Positions 1 through 14,988 of a DNA stretch of 64,000 nucleotides are shown one piece after another (within the stretch, counting starts at the first letter, position 1; each line of letters begins with the position of its first letter). The notes under the pieces were generated by a model. That model ran no database searches. It was not told the DNA's origin and saw nothing but the letters and a program-made list of their open reading frames with translations. Location of the stretch: NCBI RefSeq assembly GCF_014203015.1, contig NZ_JACHIB010000006.1:78305-142304 (forward strand). The letters are read 5' to 3'. Position numbers and translations under genes: made by a program. The DNA is from Castellaniella defragrans. GTDB taxonomy: Bacteria; Pseudomonadota; Gammaproteobacteria; Burkholderiales; Burkholderiaceae_B.

Positions 1-156
1 CCCACCTCCCGGCTTGCAGGCCGGTCGGATTCGACAGGCACGGAATGGTCCGCAGGGACCATTCCGTGTCCGGTCTCCCCCACCTCCCGGCTTGCAAGCC
101 GGTCGGATTCGACAGGCATGGAATGGTCCGCAGGGACCATTCCATGTCCGGTCTCA
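1..156. repeat. Two tandem copies of a 78-bp palindromic intergenic repeat
   Basis: Two direct copies (1-78 and 79-156) differ at only a few bases. Each holds a 13-bp perfect stem with a GCAG loop (39-68 and 117-146). The third stem pair is C-G in copy 1 and T-A in copy 2, a compensatory change. Each also holds a smaller palindrome centred on CTTGCAAG (perfect in copy 2 at 87-102, one mismatch in copy 1). The array begins five bases beyond the ettA stop, so it would lie in the ettA 3' untranslated region. A third, inverted and more diverged copy lies after modE at 51428. No transposase or terminal T-tract accompanies it. It resembles REP/BIME elements, but the family is not one I recognise. 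Confidence 0.85.
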
Positions 157-161
157 TCCTA

Positions 162-1835
<1,674 letters not shown>

Positions 1836-1885
1836 GTCTCGACCGTGTAAGGGCGCAGCGAAGGATTCGGCCGCGCAAAGCTTCG

Positions 1886-1891
1886 ATTGTA
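1886..1891 (-). promoter_or_regulatory. -10 element of the ettA promoter
   Basis: The reverse strand reads TACAAT in a TA-poor surround, giving a leader of about 45 nt before ettA. No convincing -35 hexamer is present at 16-18 bp. The same TACAAT word precedes several other genes in the window (hypothetical gene at 2021, ChaC-like gene, sugar transferase). Confidence 0.5.
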
Positions 1892-1981
1892 GGCCGGACG
1901 GGCGGCGGACGGGACGGGGCGGATGGAGGTGCCCCGCAGCCGCCGCGCGGGCCCGGATGCGTCCGCCCGGCGCCCGGGCCG

Positions 1982-1987
1982 TACAAT
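1982..1987 (+). promoter_or_regulatory. -10 element for the gene at 2021
   Basis: TACAAT sits 33 bp upstream of the ATG at 2021 and is the only AT-rich hexamer in the divergent ettA upstream region on this strand. The -35 region is GC-rich and not recognisable. Confidence 0.45.
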
Positions 1988-2020
1988 GCCCCCATCAGCC
2001 ATCCGCCCCCGTTTCCCGTC

Positions 2021-2530
2021 ATGACCCCTCCCCTCGCATTCACCCCGGCCGAGGCCGACCTGCTGGGCCGCACGGCCGACGCGCTGTGCGCTTATCTGGG
2101 CAAGCCCGTGATCGCCGAAATCGTGGCCGAGCCCGGCGAAGGCTACGAATGGGCGCTGTTCGCCCTGCCGCTGGCCCCCGACGACGCGGACGAGGACAAG
2201 CCCCGCGTCCAGGCGGGCGGCCCGGGGGCGCGCTTCCTGGGCAGCAGCGGCGGCCTGGACCTGAGCGACGGCCAGCCGGTGGACTGCGAATTCCTCTGGG
2301 CCGTCCAGCTGTCGGACCTGGAAGGCGTGCGCTACATCAAGGTGGACGCCCAGGGCGAGGAAGTCGCCTGGACCGACACGCTGACGGACCTGCTGCCCTT
2401 CGACCTGCGCGAAGCCGAGGCGCCGGAGGACGAGGGCGAGGAAGCAGACGACGAAGGGGACGAAGAAGAAGACAAGGACGGCGAGGGCCAGGAGGGCGAG
2501 GACCCCGGCGGCACCCCCACGGACCGCTGA
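2021..2530 (+). CDS. Conserved hypothetical acidic protein
   Basis: The product is 169 aa and was not recognised. Residues 1-125 look like a compact globular domain (MTPPLAFTPAEADLLGRT at the start; a DCEFLWAVQLSDLEG core). The last 45 residues are an almost uninterrupted Glu/Asp-rich tail, probably disordered. The frame stays open upstream, but the ATG at 2021 is preferred because TACAAT at 1982 would place the transcript start close above it, and upstream codons are not conserved-looking. No signal peptide or membrane segment is visible. It is divergent from ettA and convergent with the glycosyltransferase, so context gives no functional hint. Confidence 0.75.
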   Translation: MTPPLAFTPAEADLLGRTADALCAYLGKPVIAEIVAEPGEGYEWALFALPLAPDDADEDKPRVQAGGPGARFLGSSGGLDLSDGQPVDCEFLWAVQLSDLEGVRYIKVDAQGEEVAWTDTLTDLLPFDLREAEAPEDEGEEADDEGDEEEDKDGEGQEGEDPGGTPTDR

Positions 2531-2556
2531 GCAGCTGGGCGGGCCACCCGGGGCCA

Positions 2557-2583
2557 TCCAGGACGATCATCCAGGACGATCCT
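2557..2583. repeat. Two direct copies of a 13-bp repeat
   Basis: The word CATCCAGGACGAT occurs twice in immediate succession in the short convergent gap between the acidic protein gene and the glycosyltransferase. The rest of this 124-bp gap is GC-rich inverted sequence with no T-tract. Confidence 0.6.
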
Positions 2584-2654
2584 CCGGGCCGGCGGGCGGG
2601 CCGGCGGCCGCGCCGGGAGGCGAATCCGCCCCGGGCCGCCCGCGCCAATGACCG

Positions 2655-3617
2655 TCAGGTCGTCACCGGGTGCTTGGCCCGCGCCGCGTCGCGCAGGCGG
2701 TCGCGCAGGTACAGCGCCGCGCCCACGGGCCACATGGCGGCCACCAGCAGGCGCGACGCCCAGCGGCTCAGGCGCCGGCCGGCGGGACGCGCCACGCGCT
2801 GCGCGCGCAGGTGCAGGCCGAAGCGGGTGTAGCGGATCGCCGCGCCGAAGAACGCGGCCGGCTGGTAGCGGAACCAGTCCAGACAGTATTCCACCGTATC
2901 GTGCGCCAGCAGCCACAGGCCCAGCGCGTGGCGGCCGCTGTCGGCCGTGCGCCCCTGGCGCGACAGGCTGTCCTTCTCGTCGTGATACACGCGGAACACC
3001 TGGTTGACGAAGCGGGTCAGGTAGCCGGCGCGGGCGATCGCGCGCCAGACCAGGCTTTCGGGCACGAAGCCGGGGATGTCCTCGGGAAAGGGGAACTGGC
3101 GCAGCACGTCCGTACGCAGACAGCCGAATTTCTCGCCCCGGACGTGGTAGCGGAAGGTCATGTCCAGCGAAGACACGTCCATCACGTCGCGGGGATACAT
3201 GTCGCCCACCACGCGGCCGTCGGGCCGCGTGCACAGGCCGGTGATCGCCACGTAGCGCCCGCGCTGGGCAGGCGGGATCTGCTCCCAGACGCCGGCCATG
3301 TGGTAGAGGGCGTTGGGATCGAGCTCGTCGTCGCTGTCGATGGCCACCAGCCATTCGCCCTGGGCGTGGCGCACCCCGGTGTTGAAAGCTGTTTTCTTGT
3401 GTTGATTGGGTTGCCAGACGTAACGGATCGGAAAGCTGGCTTCCTGCTGCCATCCCTGGACCAGGGTCCGGGTGGCATCCGTCGAGCCGTCGTCCACGAC
3501 CACCCATTCAAAATCCTGGAAGGACTGTTCCCTCAGCGAGCGGTAGACGCGTTCGAGCGTGTGCGCGCGGTTGTGGGTGGGGGTGACGACGGAAAACAGA
3601 TGGCGCCAGCAAGCCAT
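2655..3617 (-). CDS. Glycosyltransferase family 2 protein
   Basis: This 320-aa GT-A fold glycosyltransferase transfers a sugar from a nucleotide-sugar donor to an unknown acceptor. The N-terminus FSVVTPTHNRAHTLERV, then WVVVDDGSTD and the metal-binding region VAIDSDDELDP are the classic GT2 signature; the donor-binding part ends near residue 180. The C-terminus is basic with a weakly hydrophobic segment, so peripheral membrane attachment is possible. The start at 3617 has GGAGGAA upstream. A start 57 bp further up (3674) is rejected because it falls inside the terminator of the neighbouring small gene. It is solitary, so the acceptor cannot be inferred. Confidence 0.88.
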   Translation of the reverse strand: MACWRHLFSVVTPTHNRAHTLERVYRSLREQSFQDFEWVVVDDGSTDATRTLVQGWQQEASFPIRYVWQPNQHKKTAFNTGVRHAQGEWLVAIDSDDELDPNALYHMAGVWEQIPPAQRGRYVAITGLCTRPDGRVVGDMYPRDVMDVSSLDMTFRYHVRGEKFGCLRTDVLRQFPFPEDIPGFVPESLVWRAIARAGYLTRFVNQVFRVYHDEKDSLSRQGRTADSGRHALGLWLLAHDTVEYCLDWFRYQPAAFFGAAIRYTRFGLHLRAQRVARPAGRRLSRWASRLLVAAMWPVGAALYLRDRLRDAARAKHPVTT

Positions 3618-3662
3618 GCCGGAAGGTTCCTCCAGTTTCCGATCTGCCCCATGATAGCGGAC

Positions 3663-3695
3663 AAAAAAAACCACGGGCCGTCCGGTCCGTGGTTT
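3663..3695 (-). terminator. Rho-independent terminator of the 42-aa gene
   Basis: On the reverse strand a stem of nine perfect pairs (AAACCACGG with CCGTGGTTT), extended past one mismatch, is followed by eight T residues. It lies 50 bp beyond the stop of the small gene at 3746 and just before the glycosyltransferase start. It is the clearest intrinsic terminator in the window. Confidence 0.85.
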
Positions 3696-3745
3696 CCCTT
3701 ATGCCGAATTGTATATAAACAATACGGCTGGCCAGCGTCGAACGA

Positions 3746-3874
3746 TCAGACGCGCTTGACCTTTTCGAGCATCTTGAAAACGCCCTTGGGCGCGCGCACG
3801 AACAGGCGCTTGAACGCCTTGCCAAGGCAACGGCGCTCCAGCGTGTTGCGCCGCGTGCGTTTGATTTCTGCCAT
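3746..3874 (-). CDS. Small, highly basic 42-aa protein
   Basis: The product begins MAEIKRTRRNTLERRCLGK and ends MLEKVKRV. About one third of its residues are Lys or Arg, with a single Cys at position 16. AGGAG lies 7 nt before the ATG, an extended -10 (TGCTAAAAT) lies about 55 bp upstream, and a strong intrinsic terminator follows, so it is a complete monocistronic unit. The composition suggests an RNA/ribosome- or nucleoid-binding protein, but it is not L34, L36 or another ribosomal protein I can name. No function is assigned. Confidence 0.75.
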   Translation of the reverse strand: MAEIKRTRRNTLERRCLGKAFKRLFVRAPKGVFKMLEKVKRV

Positions 3875-3930
3875 GTGGATCTCCTGGTGTAAGGCGGGCT
3901 TGAAGGCCGGGCTTGAAAGCAAAACACGCT

Positions 3931-3939
3931 ATTTTAGCA
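3931..3939 (-). promoter_or_regulatory. Extended -10 promoter of the 42-aa gene
   Basis: The reverse strand reads TGCTAAAAT, a TGn-extended -10. No -35 match is present, as is usual for extended -10 promoters. The leader would be about 50 nt. Confidence 0.5.
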
Positions 3940-4047
3940 AAATTTCACCGCTCGCCGGATCGCCCGGATGCGCGCAAGGGGCGCCGGCGGATGCCGGCTC
4001 CGCCGCCCCTCGGGTCCCGCGGCCGCCCGCGGGCGCACGCCTTCGAT

Positions 4048-4608
4048 CTACTGGCGCACGCCTTCGATCTCGATCTGCAGGCGCACGGTGTCGGGGATGC
4101 CCGGCAGGCCGAACCCCATGCCCCACTGGCTGCGCTTGAGTTCGGTGCGGAAATCGCCGCCGCAGACTTCGCGGTTCAGGCGCTTGTTCTGGTAGCAGTT
4201 GAAGCGCACGGCGTTCAGCTTGACCGGGTGGGTCTGCCCCAGCAGGGTCAGGTTGCCTTCCACGGCCCGCACCAGGTCGCCCTCGAAGAGGAAGGCGGTG
4301 GACTCGAAACGGGCCTCGGGGTGCTGGTCGGCCTGGAAGAAGTCGCCGCCCAGCAGGTGTTCGTCGAAGCCCTTGGAGCCGGTGCTGATCGACTTCATGT
4401 CGACGCGGATCTTCGCCTGGCCCGTCCTGGCCTCGCGGTCGAAGGCGACGTCGCCCTCGACCGTGTCGAAACGGCCGCGCACCGTGGACGTGCCGTTGTG
4501 CAGGACCTCGAAATAGACGAAGGTGTGGTCCGCGTCGGTCTTATAGTCGGCCGCCTGGACGAGGACGGGGGCGGCACAGAGCAGGGACAGGGCAAGCAGG
4601 CGTTTCAT
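4048..4608 (-). CDS. YceI family periplasmic protein
   Basis: The 186-aa product has a Sec signal peptide (MKRLLALSLLCAAPVLVQA, cleavage before ADYKTDADH) and one lipocalin-like YceI domain that binds isoprenoid-type lipids in a beta-barrel. Family features seen are HTFVYFEVLHNG, RGRFDTVEGDV and the C-terminal FRTELKRSQWGM region. Two cysteines (NCYQNKR and EVCGGDF) could form a disulfide in the periplasm. GGAGAA lies just upstream of the ATG. The frame continues 52 codons further upstream, but that part has no signal-peptide character. It is divergent from the UvrA gene. Confidence 0.92.
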   Translation of the reverse strand: MKRLLALSLLCAAPVLVQAADYKTDADHTFVYFEVLHNGTSTVRGRFDTVEGDVAFDREARTGQAKIRVDMKSISTGSKGFDEHLLGGDFFQADQHPEARFESTAFLFEGDLVRAVEGNLTLLGQTHPVKLNAVRFNCYQNKRLNREVCGGDFRTELKRSQWGMGFGLPGIPDTVRLQIEIEGVRQ

Positions 4609-4818
4609 GGCGATTCTCCGGTTTTCCAGAAGGACCGGGACGGGCCCGGCTTCATTCAGTCGATTGTAAGAATGGGACGGCGCCGGCGGGCCCTTCCGCC
4701 GTCCCGACTTCTGATGCGGATCAAGCCGGACGGCTTGCGCCGGCCGGGGCGCGGCACCCGTCACATGACCCTACCGCGCGCATCGCAAGGACGCGGCGCG
4801 CCGGATTATGATGGCGGG

Positions 4819-10493
<5,675 letters not shown>

Positions 10494-10497
<4 letters not shown>

Positions 10498-11783
10498 CCC
10501 CGCGCGGTTCTCCGGCCGCCGGGCCGGAGCCCTCCACCTGCCTGTTCGAGGACCGGCTGGCCGGCCGCTCGCTGCGGCTGCTCGATCCGGTGGCGCGCAT
10601 CGCCGTCCACCGCCGCGACGAACTGCCCGCCGCCTGGGACGCCATCGAATCCGCCCGGCGGGCGGGCCATTGGGTGGCCCTGCTGCTGGACTACGAACTG
10701 GGCGAATGGCTGGAGCCGGGGGCCGCGGATCCGGCGGACGCCGGCGCGCGCGATGCGCTGCCCCGCCTGACGGCGCTGGTGCACGCCCGCGCGGCATGGG
10801 GCGCCTGCAGGGGGGAGGAGGGACCGGACTCGGCGGGCCCGGCGGACCGGACGGATGCAGCGGGCAGGACGGAAAGGCCGGGTTCGGCGGGCGGCGCGGA
10901 TGGCATGCAAAGACCGGACGGCGGCCGCGTGCCGGACGGTCTGGCCGACGCCCGCGGCCTGCCCTGGCGGCCGGACCCGCGGCCGGGCGTGTCGCGCGCA
11001 CGCCATGCGCAGGCCATCGAGGCCGTGCGCGCCGGCATCGCCCGGGGCGACTACTACCAGATCAACTACACCCTGCCGCTGCGGCTGGACTGGCCGGCGG
11101 GCCTGGACCCCGCGCGGGCCTACGCCTGGCTGGCCGAGCGGCACCCCGTGGCCCACGCCGCCTGCGTGCGCGACGGCGAGCGCTGGGTGCTGTCGCTGTC
11201 GCCCGAGCTGTTCGTGGCCCGCGAGGGCGCGCGCCTGCGCGTGCGGCCGATGAAGGGCACCGCCCCGCGCCATGCCGACCCGGCCTGGGACCGGCAGGCC
11301 GCCGAGGCCCTGCAGCGCAGCGTCAAGAACCGCGCGGAGAACCTGATGATCGTGGACCTGCTGCGCAACGACCTGGGCCGCATCGCCGTGCCGGGCAGCG
11401 TGCGCGTGCCGGCCCTGTTCAGCCTGGAGGCCTACCCCTCGGTCTGGACGCTGACCTCCACCGTGGAGGCCGAGGCGCCGGACGCGCCGCTGGCCGAGGT
11501 GCTGCGCGCCCTGTTTCCCTGCGGCTCCGTGACCGGGGCGCCGAAGATCGCCGCCATGCGGGCCATCCGCGCACTGGAGGCGCGCCGCCGCGGCATCTAC
11601 TGCGGCAGCGTGGGCTGGCTGGCGCCCGACGGGGATTTTTCCCTCAACGTCGCCATCCGCACCATCGAACTGCGCGGCGGCCGGGCCGAGTTCGGCGTGG
11701 GCGGCGGCATCGTATACGATTCCCGGGCCGCCGAGGAATGGGAGGAATGCCTGTGGAAAGCCCGCGTCCTGAATCCGGAATGA
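10494..11783 (+). CDS. pabB: Aminodeoxychorismate synthase component I (PabB)
   Basis: The 429-aa enzyme makes 4-amino-4-deoxychorismate from chorismate and ammonia for folate. The chorismate-binding domain is complete: DYYQINYTLPLRL, RPMKGTAPR with the catalytic Lys, KNRAENLMIVDLLRNDLGR, FPCGSVTGAPK and IYCGSVGW. The GTG start overlaps the UvrA stop as GTGA, implying translational coupling. Residues about 105-157 are a Gly/Asp/Arg-rich low-complexity insert absent from typical PabB, coded by GGAC-rich quasi-repeats. The ATGA overlap with the next gene supports a pabB-pabC operon. The glutaminase partner PabA is not in the window. Confidence 0.93.
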
Positions 11784-12652
11784 ACCTTACGGCCGCAGAC
11801 CCGGCCGTCCCTCCTGCGAACCTCCACCCGTCCGCGCCCCCCGCGGCCGCAAATCTGCCCGAACCCTCCGCGGCCGCAGACCTGCCCATCCTCCCCGCGG
11901 CCGAGATCCGGCGGATCGCCCCCGATCTGATCGAGACCATGCGCCTGGAGCGGGACCGCATCGCGCTCTGGCCCGGCCACCGCGCGCGGCTGCTGGCCTC
12001 GGCCCGGGCCCTGGGCTACCCCCTGGACGCATCCGCCCTGGACGGCTGGCTGGCCGCGCGGATCCAGGCGCTGGCGCTCGAAGGGCGGCGGGCCCGGCCA
12101 CCAGAAGCGGGCGATCCGGCGGCCGAGGCCCCGGCAGCGATCGATGCCCCGGCGGATGCGCCGGGCACCGCCCGCCGCCTGCGCCTGCTGCTGGCGGCCG
12201 ATGGCCGGCTGTCCCTGGAATCCGCGCCGCTGCCGCCGACTCCCGAGCCCGTGCGCATCGCCCTGGCGGCGGACGTCCTGGGACCGGACGCCGTGCTGGC
12301 CGCCGGCGATCCCTGGCTGCGGCACAAGACCACCCACCGCCCCCGCTTCGCGGCGGCGCAGCGCTGGCTGCACACCCATCCGGACCACTTCGACCTGATC
12401 TTCGGCAACGCCGCCGGGGACCTGTGCGAAGGCAGCCGCAGCACCGTCTACGTGCGGGACGCGGCCGGCGCCTGGCTGACCCCGCCCCTGGCCAGCGGCC
12501 TGCTGCCCGGCGTGCGCCGCCAGGCCCTGCTGGACGCGGGCCTCGCGCGCGAAGCCCGCCTGAGCCTCGCCGACCTGCGCCAGGCTCGGGCGCTGCGGGT
12601 GTCGAACGCCCTGCGCGGCTGGCTGGAGGCCAGAATCGTCACACCCGCGTGA
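11780..12652 (+). CDS. pabC: Aminodeoxychorismate lyase-like class IV aminotransferase (PabC)
   Basis: This 290-aa PLP enzyme of fold type IV is predicted to release pyruvate from aminodeoxychorismate, giving 4-aminobenzoate. The PLP Lys is in RHKTTHRPRF, with the downstream DLCEGSRSTVYV and LASGLLPGVRRQ motifs. In many relatives this domain is fused to PabB; here it is a separate gene joined by ATGA overlap. The first 45 residues are Ala/Pro-rich and coded by a repeated CCGCGGCCGCA element, and the true functional start may be nearer ILPAAEIRRIAPDLIETMR. Another repeat-rich stretch occurs around residues 100-130. Branched-chain or D-amino acid transaminase is the alternative, less likely because of context. 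Confidence 0.87.
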   Translation: MNLTAADPAVPPANLHPSAPPAAANLPEPSAAADLPILPAAEIRRIAPDLIETMRLERDRIALWPGHRARLLASARALGYPLDASALDGWLAARIQALALEGRRARPPEAGDPAAEAPAAIDAPADAPGTARRLRLLLAADGRLSLESAPLPPTPEPVRIALAADVLGPDAVLAAGDPWLRHKTTHRPRFAAAQRWLHTHPDHFDLIFGNAAGDLCEGSRSTVYVRDAAGAWLTPPLASGLLPGVRRQALLDAGLAREARLSLADLRQARALRVSNALRGWLEARIVTPA

Positions 12653-12719
12653 ATAGCGCCGGGAAAAACTGATAGGCTGCCTTTCCAGAACCGCTCGACG
12701 ACGACGGAAGGAAGCCGGC

Positions 12720-13199
12720 ATGGGAAATCCGCACTATCGATCCACGCATGCCCAAAGGCTTGCCGGAAAAATTGAAGGTCCGGATAATGAGGCCATGGAA
12801 CCCCGTCTCCAGGCCCTCGAAACCGCCATGATCTCGACGAACGAACAGTTCGGCGGAATCCGGGTGCGCCTCGACAAGGTCGAAGAACGTCTGGACAAGG
12901 TCGAGAAACGCCTGGACAGGATCGAGGAACGTCTGGACAGGGTCGAAGAACGTCTGGAAAAGGTCGAGGAACGCCTCGACAAGGTCGAAGAACGTCTGGA
13001 CAAGATCGAGGAACGCCTGGACAAGGTCGAACACCGGCTGCAGAAGGTCGAAGAACACCTGATCCGGCATTCCGTCCTCCTGGAGCACACCGCGACGCGC
13101 GCGGACATCCTCGAAGCGCTCAATACTCAGACCAAATGGGTCATCGGCGCCGGTTTCGGACTCATGACGCTCGGCGTGGCCATCAGCAAGCTATTCTGA
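12720..13199 (+). CDS. Heptad-repeat coiled-coil protein with C-terminal membrane anchor
   Basis: The product is 159 aa and has no recognised family. Residues 50-112 are nine near-identical heptads of the type RLDKVEE, an ideal parallel coiled coil of about 9 nm. Residues about 139-158 (WVIGAGFGLMTLGVAISKLF) form one hydrophobic segment at the extreme C-terminus, suggesting a tail-anchored inner-membrane protein with the rod in the cytoplasm. The heptads are coded by a 21-bp DNA repeat, so their number could vary by recombination. GGAAGGAAG precedes the ATG; an internal ATG at 12795 is too close to its only purine-rich site. It stands alone between pabC and tcdA. Confidence 0.8.
   Translation: MGNPHYRSTHAQRLAGKIEGPDNEAMEPRLQALETAMISTNEQFGGIRVRLDKVEERLDKVEKRLDRIEERLDRVEERLEKVEERLDKVEERLDKIEERLDKVEHRLQKVEEHLIRHSVLLEHTATRADILEALNTQTKWVIGAGFGLMTLGVAISKLF
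12867..13055 (+). repeat. Nine 21-bp tandem repeats inside the coiled-coil gene
   Basis: The unit is approximately CGCCTGGACAAGGTCGAAGAA. Unit variants alternate mainly at CGC/CGT, CTC/CTG and the last codon. Some non-adjacent units are identical over 21 bp (units 1 and 6), suggesting duplication of blocks rather than slow divergence of all copies. Confidence 0.9.
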
Positions 13200-13206
13200 C
13201 GCCACC

Positions 13207-14139
13207 CTATTTCGCCGGACGGTCCTTTGCATCCTGCGCCAGCCCCTGGCGCACGGCCCAGTCGGCCGCCGCCATGCCCATGGTGGCGGTGATCGCCACG
13301 GCGGAGCCGTAGCCCGCGCAGGACAGGCCCTGCGGCGCCGCGAGCGGCGCAGGCATGGGTGCGGACACGGCGCCCGGCGCGCCCGCCGGCGCCCCGGCCC
13401 CGCTGTCCGGGCCGGCACCGGCCGGCCCGGCGGCGGTCCGCTGCCAGGCCGCGGGCAGCACGACCGGCTGGTCGAACCACAGGCAGTGCACCCCCATGCG
13501 CGGCACCCGGCGGCGCGGCTTGCCGCCTGCCGCCCCGCCCTTGGGGTAGCCGTGGCGCTGGCGCAGTTCCTGGCGCACCCTGCCAAGCAGGGCGTCGTGC
13601 GTGGCGAGGGAAAGATCCCCCGCCCGCAGGGCCAGCGGGTCGGTCTTGCCGCCCGCCCCGCCGCACACCAGCACCGGCCAGCCCGCCGCGCGCGCGCGCA
13701 GGATCATGGCGATCTTGGCCGCCACCTGGTCGGTGCAATCCAGCAGCACGCCGGCGGGCCCCGAGAGGATGGCGTCCACGTTGCCGAGGCCGACGAAGTC
13801 GTCGATGCATTCGACGCGGCACGCCGGGTTGATGTCGCCGATGCGTTCCGCCATGGCGGCGACCTTGGCCCGCCCCAGCGTGCTGCCCAGGGCATGGACC
13901 TGGCGGTTGATGTTGGACTCGGCCACGTGGTCCAGGTCCACCAGCGTCAGCGCGCCCACGCCCGAGCGGGCCAGGGCTTCGGCGCACCAGGCGCCCACGC
14001 CGCCGATGCCGGCCACCACCACGCGCAGCCGCGCCAGCGCCAGCCGGGCACCGTCGCCGTACAGGCGGTCGAGGCCGCCGAAACGGCGCGCGGCGTCCGC
14101 ATCGGCATCGGTGGAATCGGCAGGCAGGGCAACGGACAT
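13207..14139 (-). CDS. tcdA: tRNA threonylcarbamoyladenosine dehydratase TcdA (ThiF/E1-like)
   Basis: The 310-aa enzyme cyclises t6A37 of ANN-decoding tRNAs to ct6A using ATP. The E1-like nucleotide fold is clear: RVVVAGIGGVGAWCAEAL, then VDLDHVAESNINRQ and LLDCTDQVAAK. The KGGAAGGKPRRRVPRMG segment is the basic region expected for tRNA contact. An Ala/Gly/Pro-rich insert (about residues 235-270) is unusual. The start at 14139 (MSVALPADSTDAD) is chosen over one at 14277 because the upstream stretch is coded by simple repeats. No clear Shine-Dalgarno sequence is seen. Confidence 0.93.
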   Translation of the reverse strand: MSVALPADSTDADADAARRFGGLDRLYGDGARLALARLRVVVAGIGGVGAWCAEALARSGVGALTLVDLDHVAESNINRQVHALGSTLGRAKVAAMAERIGDINPACRVECIDDFVGLGNVDAILSGPAGVLLDCTDQVAAKIAMILRARAAGWPVLVCGGAGGKTDPLALRAGDLSLATHDALLGRVRQELRQRHGYPKGGAAGGKPRRRVPRMGVHCLWFDQPVVLPAAWQRTAAGPAGAGPDSGAGAPAGAPGAVSAPMPAPLAAPQGLSCAGYGSAVAITATMGMAAADWAVRQGLAQDAKDRPAK

Positions 14140-14192
14140 CACGGCGGCGAAAAAGGGAAAGGAAAAAAGGGGAAGCCGAAAAGACGGAACAG

Positions 14193-14229
14193 GGGAACCG
14201 GACTCGGGAACCGGACTCGGGAACCGGAC
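14193..14229. repeat. Three tandem copies of a 13-bp repeat
   Basis: The unit GGGAACCGGACTC occurs 2.8 times in the tcdA/ChaC divergent spacer. Its position between the tcdA start and the TACAAT element at 14284 means it could affect either promoter, but no protein-binding symmetry is apparent. Confidence 0.7.
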
Positions 14230-14283
14230 GGGAGAATCCCCCATTTTAGCCGGGCCGCGGCCCGCCCCGCCGCGCAAGTCCTC

Positions 14284-14289
14284 TACAAT
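14284..14289 (+). promoter_or_regulatory. -10 element of the ChaC-like gene
   Basis: TACAAT lies 36 bp before the GTG start at 14325. It makes an ATG at 14295 unlikely as the start, because transcription would begin at or beyond it. Confidence 0.55.
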
Positions 14290-14324
14290 ACCGATTGTTT
14301 CTTTTCCAACGCCGCCCGCCCCCC

Positions 14325-14963
14325 GTGAACACGCCCGCCGTCCGCGCCAGCCAGCTTCCGCCCCCGCCGGAAGCCTTCCGCCTGCGCGACGCGGCCTGGC
14401 ACCGGGCGTCCATCGGGCAGGCCCTGCGGCACTGGGACGGCCGCTCCGACCTGTGGGTCTTCGGCTACGGATCGCTCATTTGGCGGCCCGAATTCGATCA
14501 CCTGGAAGCCCGCCGCGCGCGCATCCACGGCTACCACCGCGCCCTGTGCCTGTGGTCGCGCATCAACCGCGGCACGCCCGAGCGGCCCGGCCTGGTGTTC
14601 GGCCTGGACCTGGGCGGCTCCTGCGAAGGCACCGCCTACCGCATCGCCGGGCCGCGGGTCCCGGAGATCCTGGGCGCCCTGTGGGAGCGCGAGATGCCCA
14701 GCGCATCCTACATCCCGCGCTGGCTGAACTGCCACACGGCCGCCGGTCCGGTCCCGGGCCTGGTGTTCACCATGGACCGCCGCGACGCGGGCTACGTGAC
14801 GGGCCTGTCCCTCGACCGGATCGTCGCCATCGTGCGCCAGGGGCACGGGCGCTACGGCCCCTGCACCGAATACGTGCTGCAAACCGCCGACGCCCTGGAC
14901 GCCGCCGGCATCACCGACCGCCGGCTGCGCGCCATCGCGCGCACCCTGCGCCGCACCCCCTGA
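14325..14963 (+). CDS. ChaC-like glutathione-specific gamma-glutamylcyclotransferase
   Basis: The 212-aa product is predicted to cleave glutathione to 5-oxoproline and Cys-Gly. The fold signature [15 protein letters not shown] is present, followed by [23 protein letters not shown] and the catalytic-Glu region WEREMP. It is followed closely by pdxH in the same direction and probably cotranscribed. The GTG start fits a leader of about 30 nt from the TACAAT element. Confidence 0.9.
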   Translation: MNTPAVRASQLPPPPEAFRLRDAAWHRASIGQALRHWDGRSDLWVFGYGSLIWRPEFDHLEARRARIHGYHRALCLWSRINRGTPERPGLVFGLDLGGSCEGTAYRIAGPRVPEILGALWEREMPSASYIPRWLNCHTAAGPVPGLVFTMDRRDAGYVTGLSLDRIVAIVRQGHGRYGPCTEYVLQTADALDAAGITDRRLRAIARTLRRTP

Positions 14964-14988
14964 CGCCCTTTCACCCCACCCAGACGCC

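Noticed and set aside
3618-3674. Upstream start for the glycosyltransferase
   Set aside because: The start codon lies within the T-tract/stem of the intrinsic terminator of the 42-aa gene, and the better Shine-Dalgarno sequence belongs to the ATG at 3617.
3913-4818. Upstream extension of the UvrA frame by 302 codons
   Set aside because: The extension is antisense to the YceI gene, which has a signal peptide and family motifs, and UvrA homologues begin at the residues just after 4819.
12867-13055. Possible CRISPR array because of regular repeats
   Set aside because: Repeats are directly adjacent without spacers and are translated as heptads; no cas genes are present.
12734-13123. Antisense frame over the coiled-coil gene giving a Ser/Arg-rich repeat protein
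   Set aside because: It is the mirror of the 21-bp repeats, lacks a ribosome-binding site, and the sense product has heptad logic and a membrane anchor.
14295-14324. ATG start for the ChaC-like protein at 14295
   Set aside because: It lies only six bases after the TACAAT -10 element, at or before the expected transcript start; GTG 14325 is compatible.
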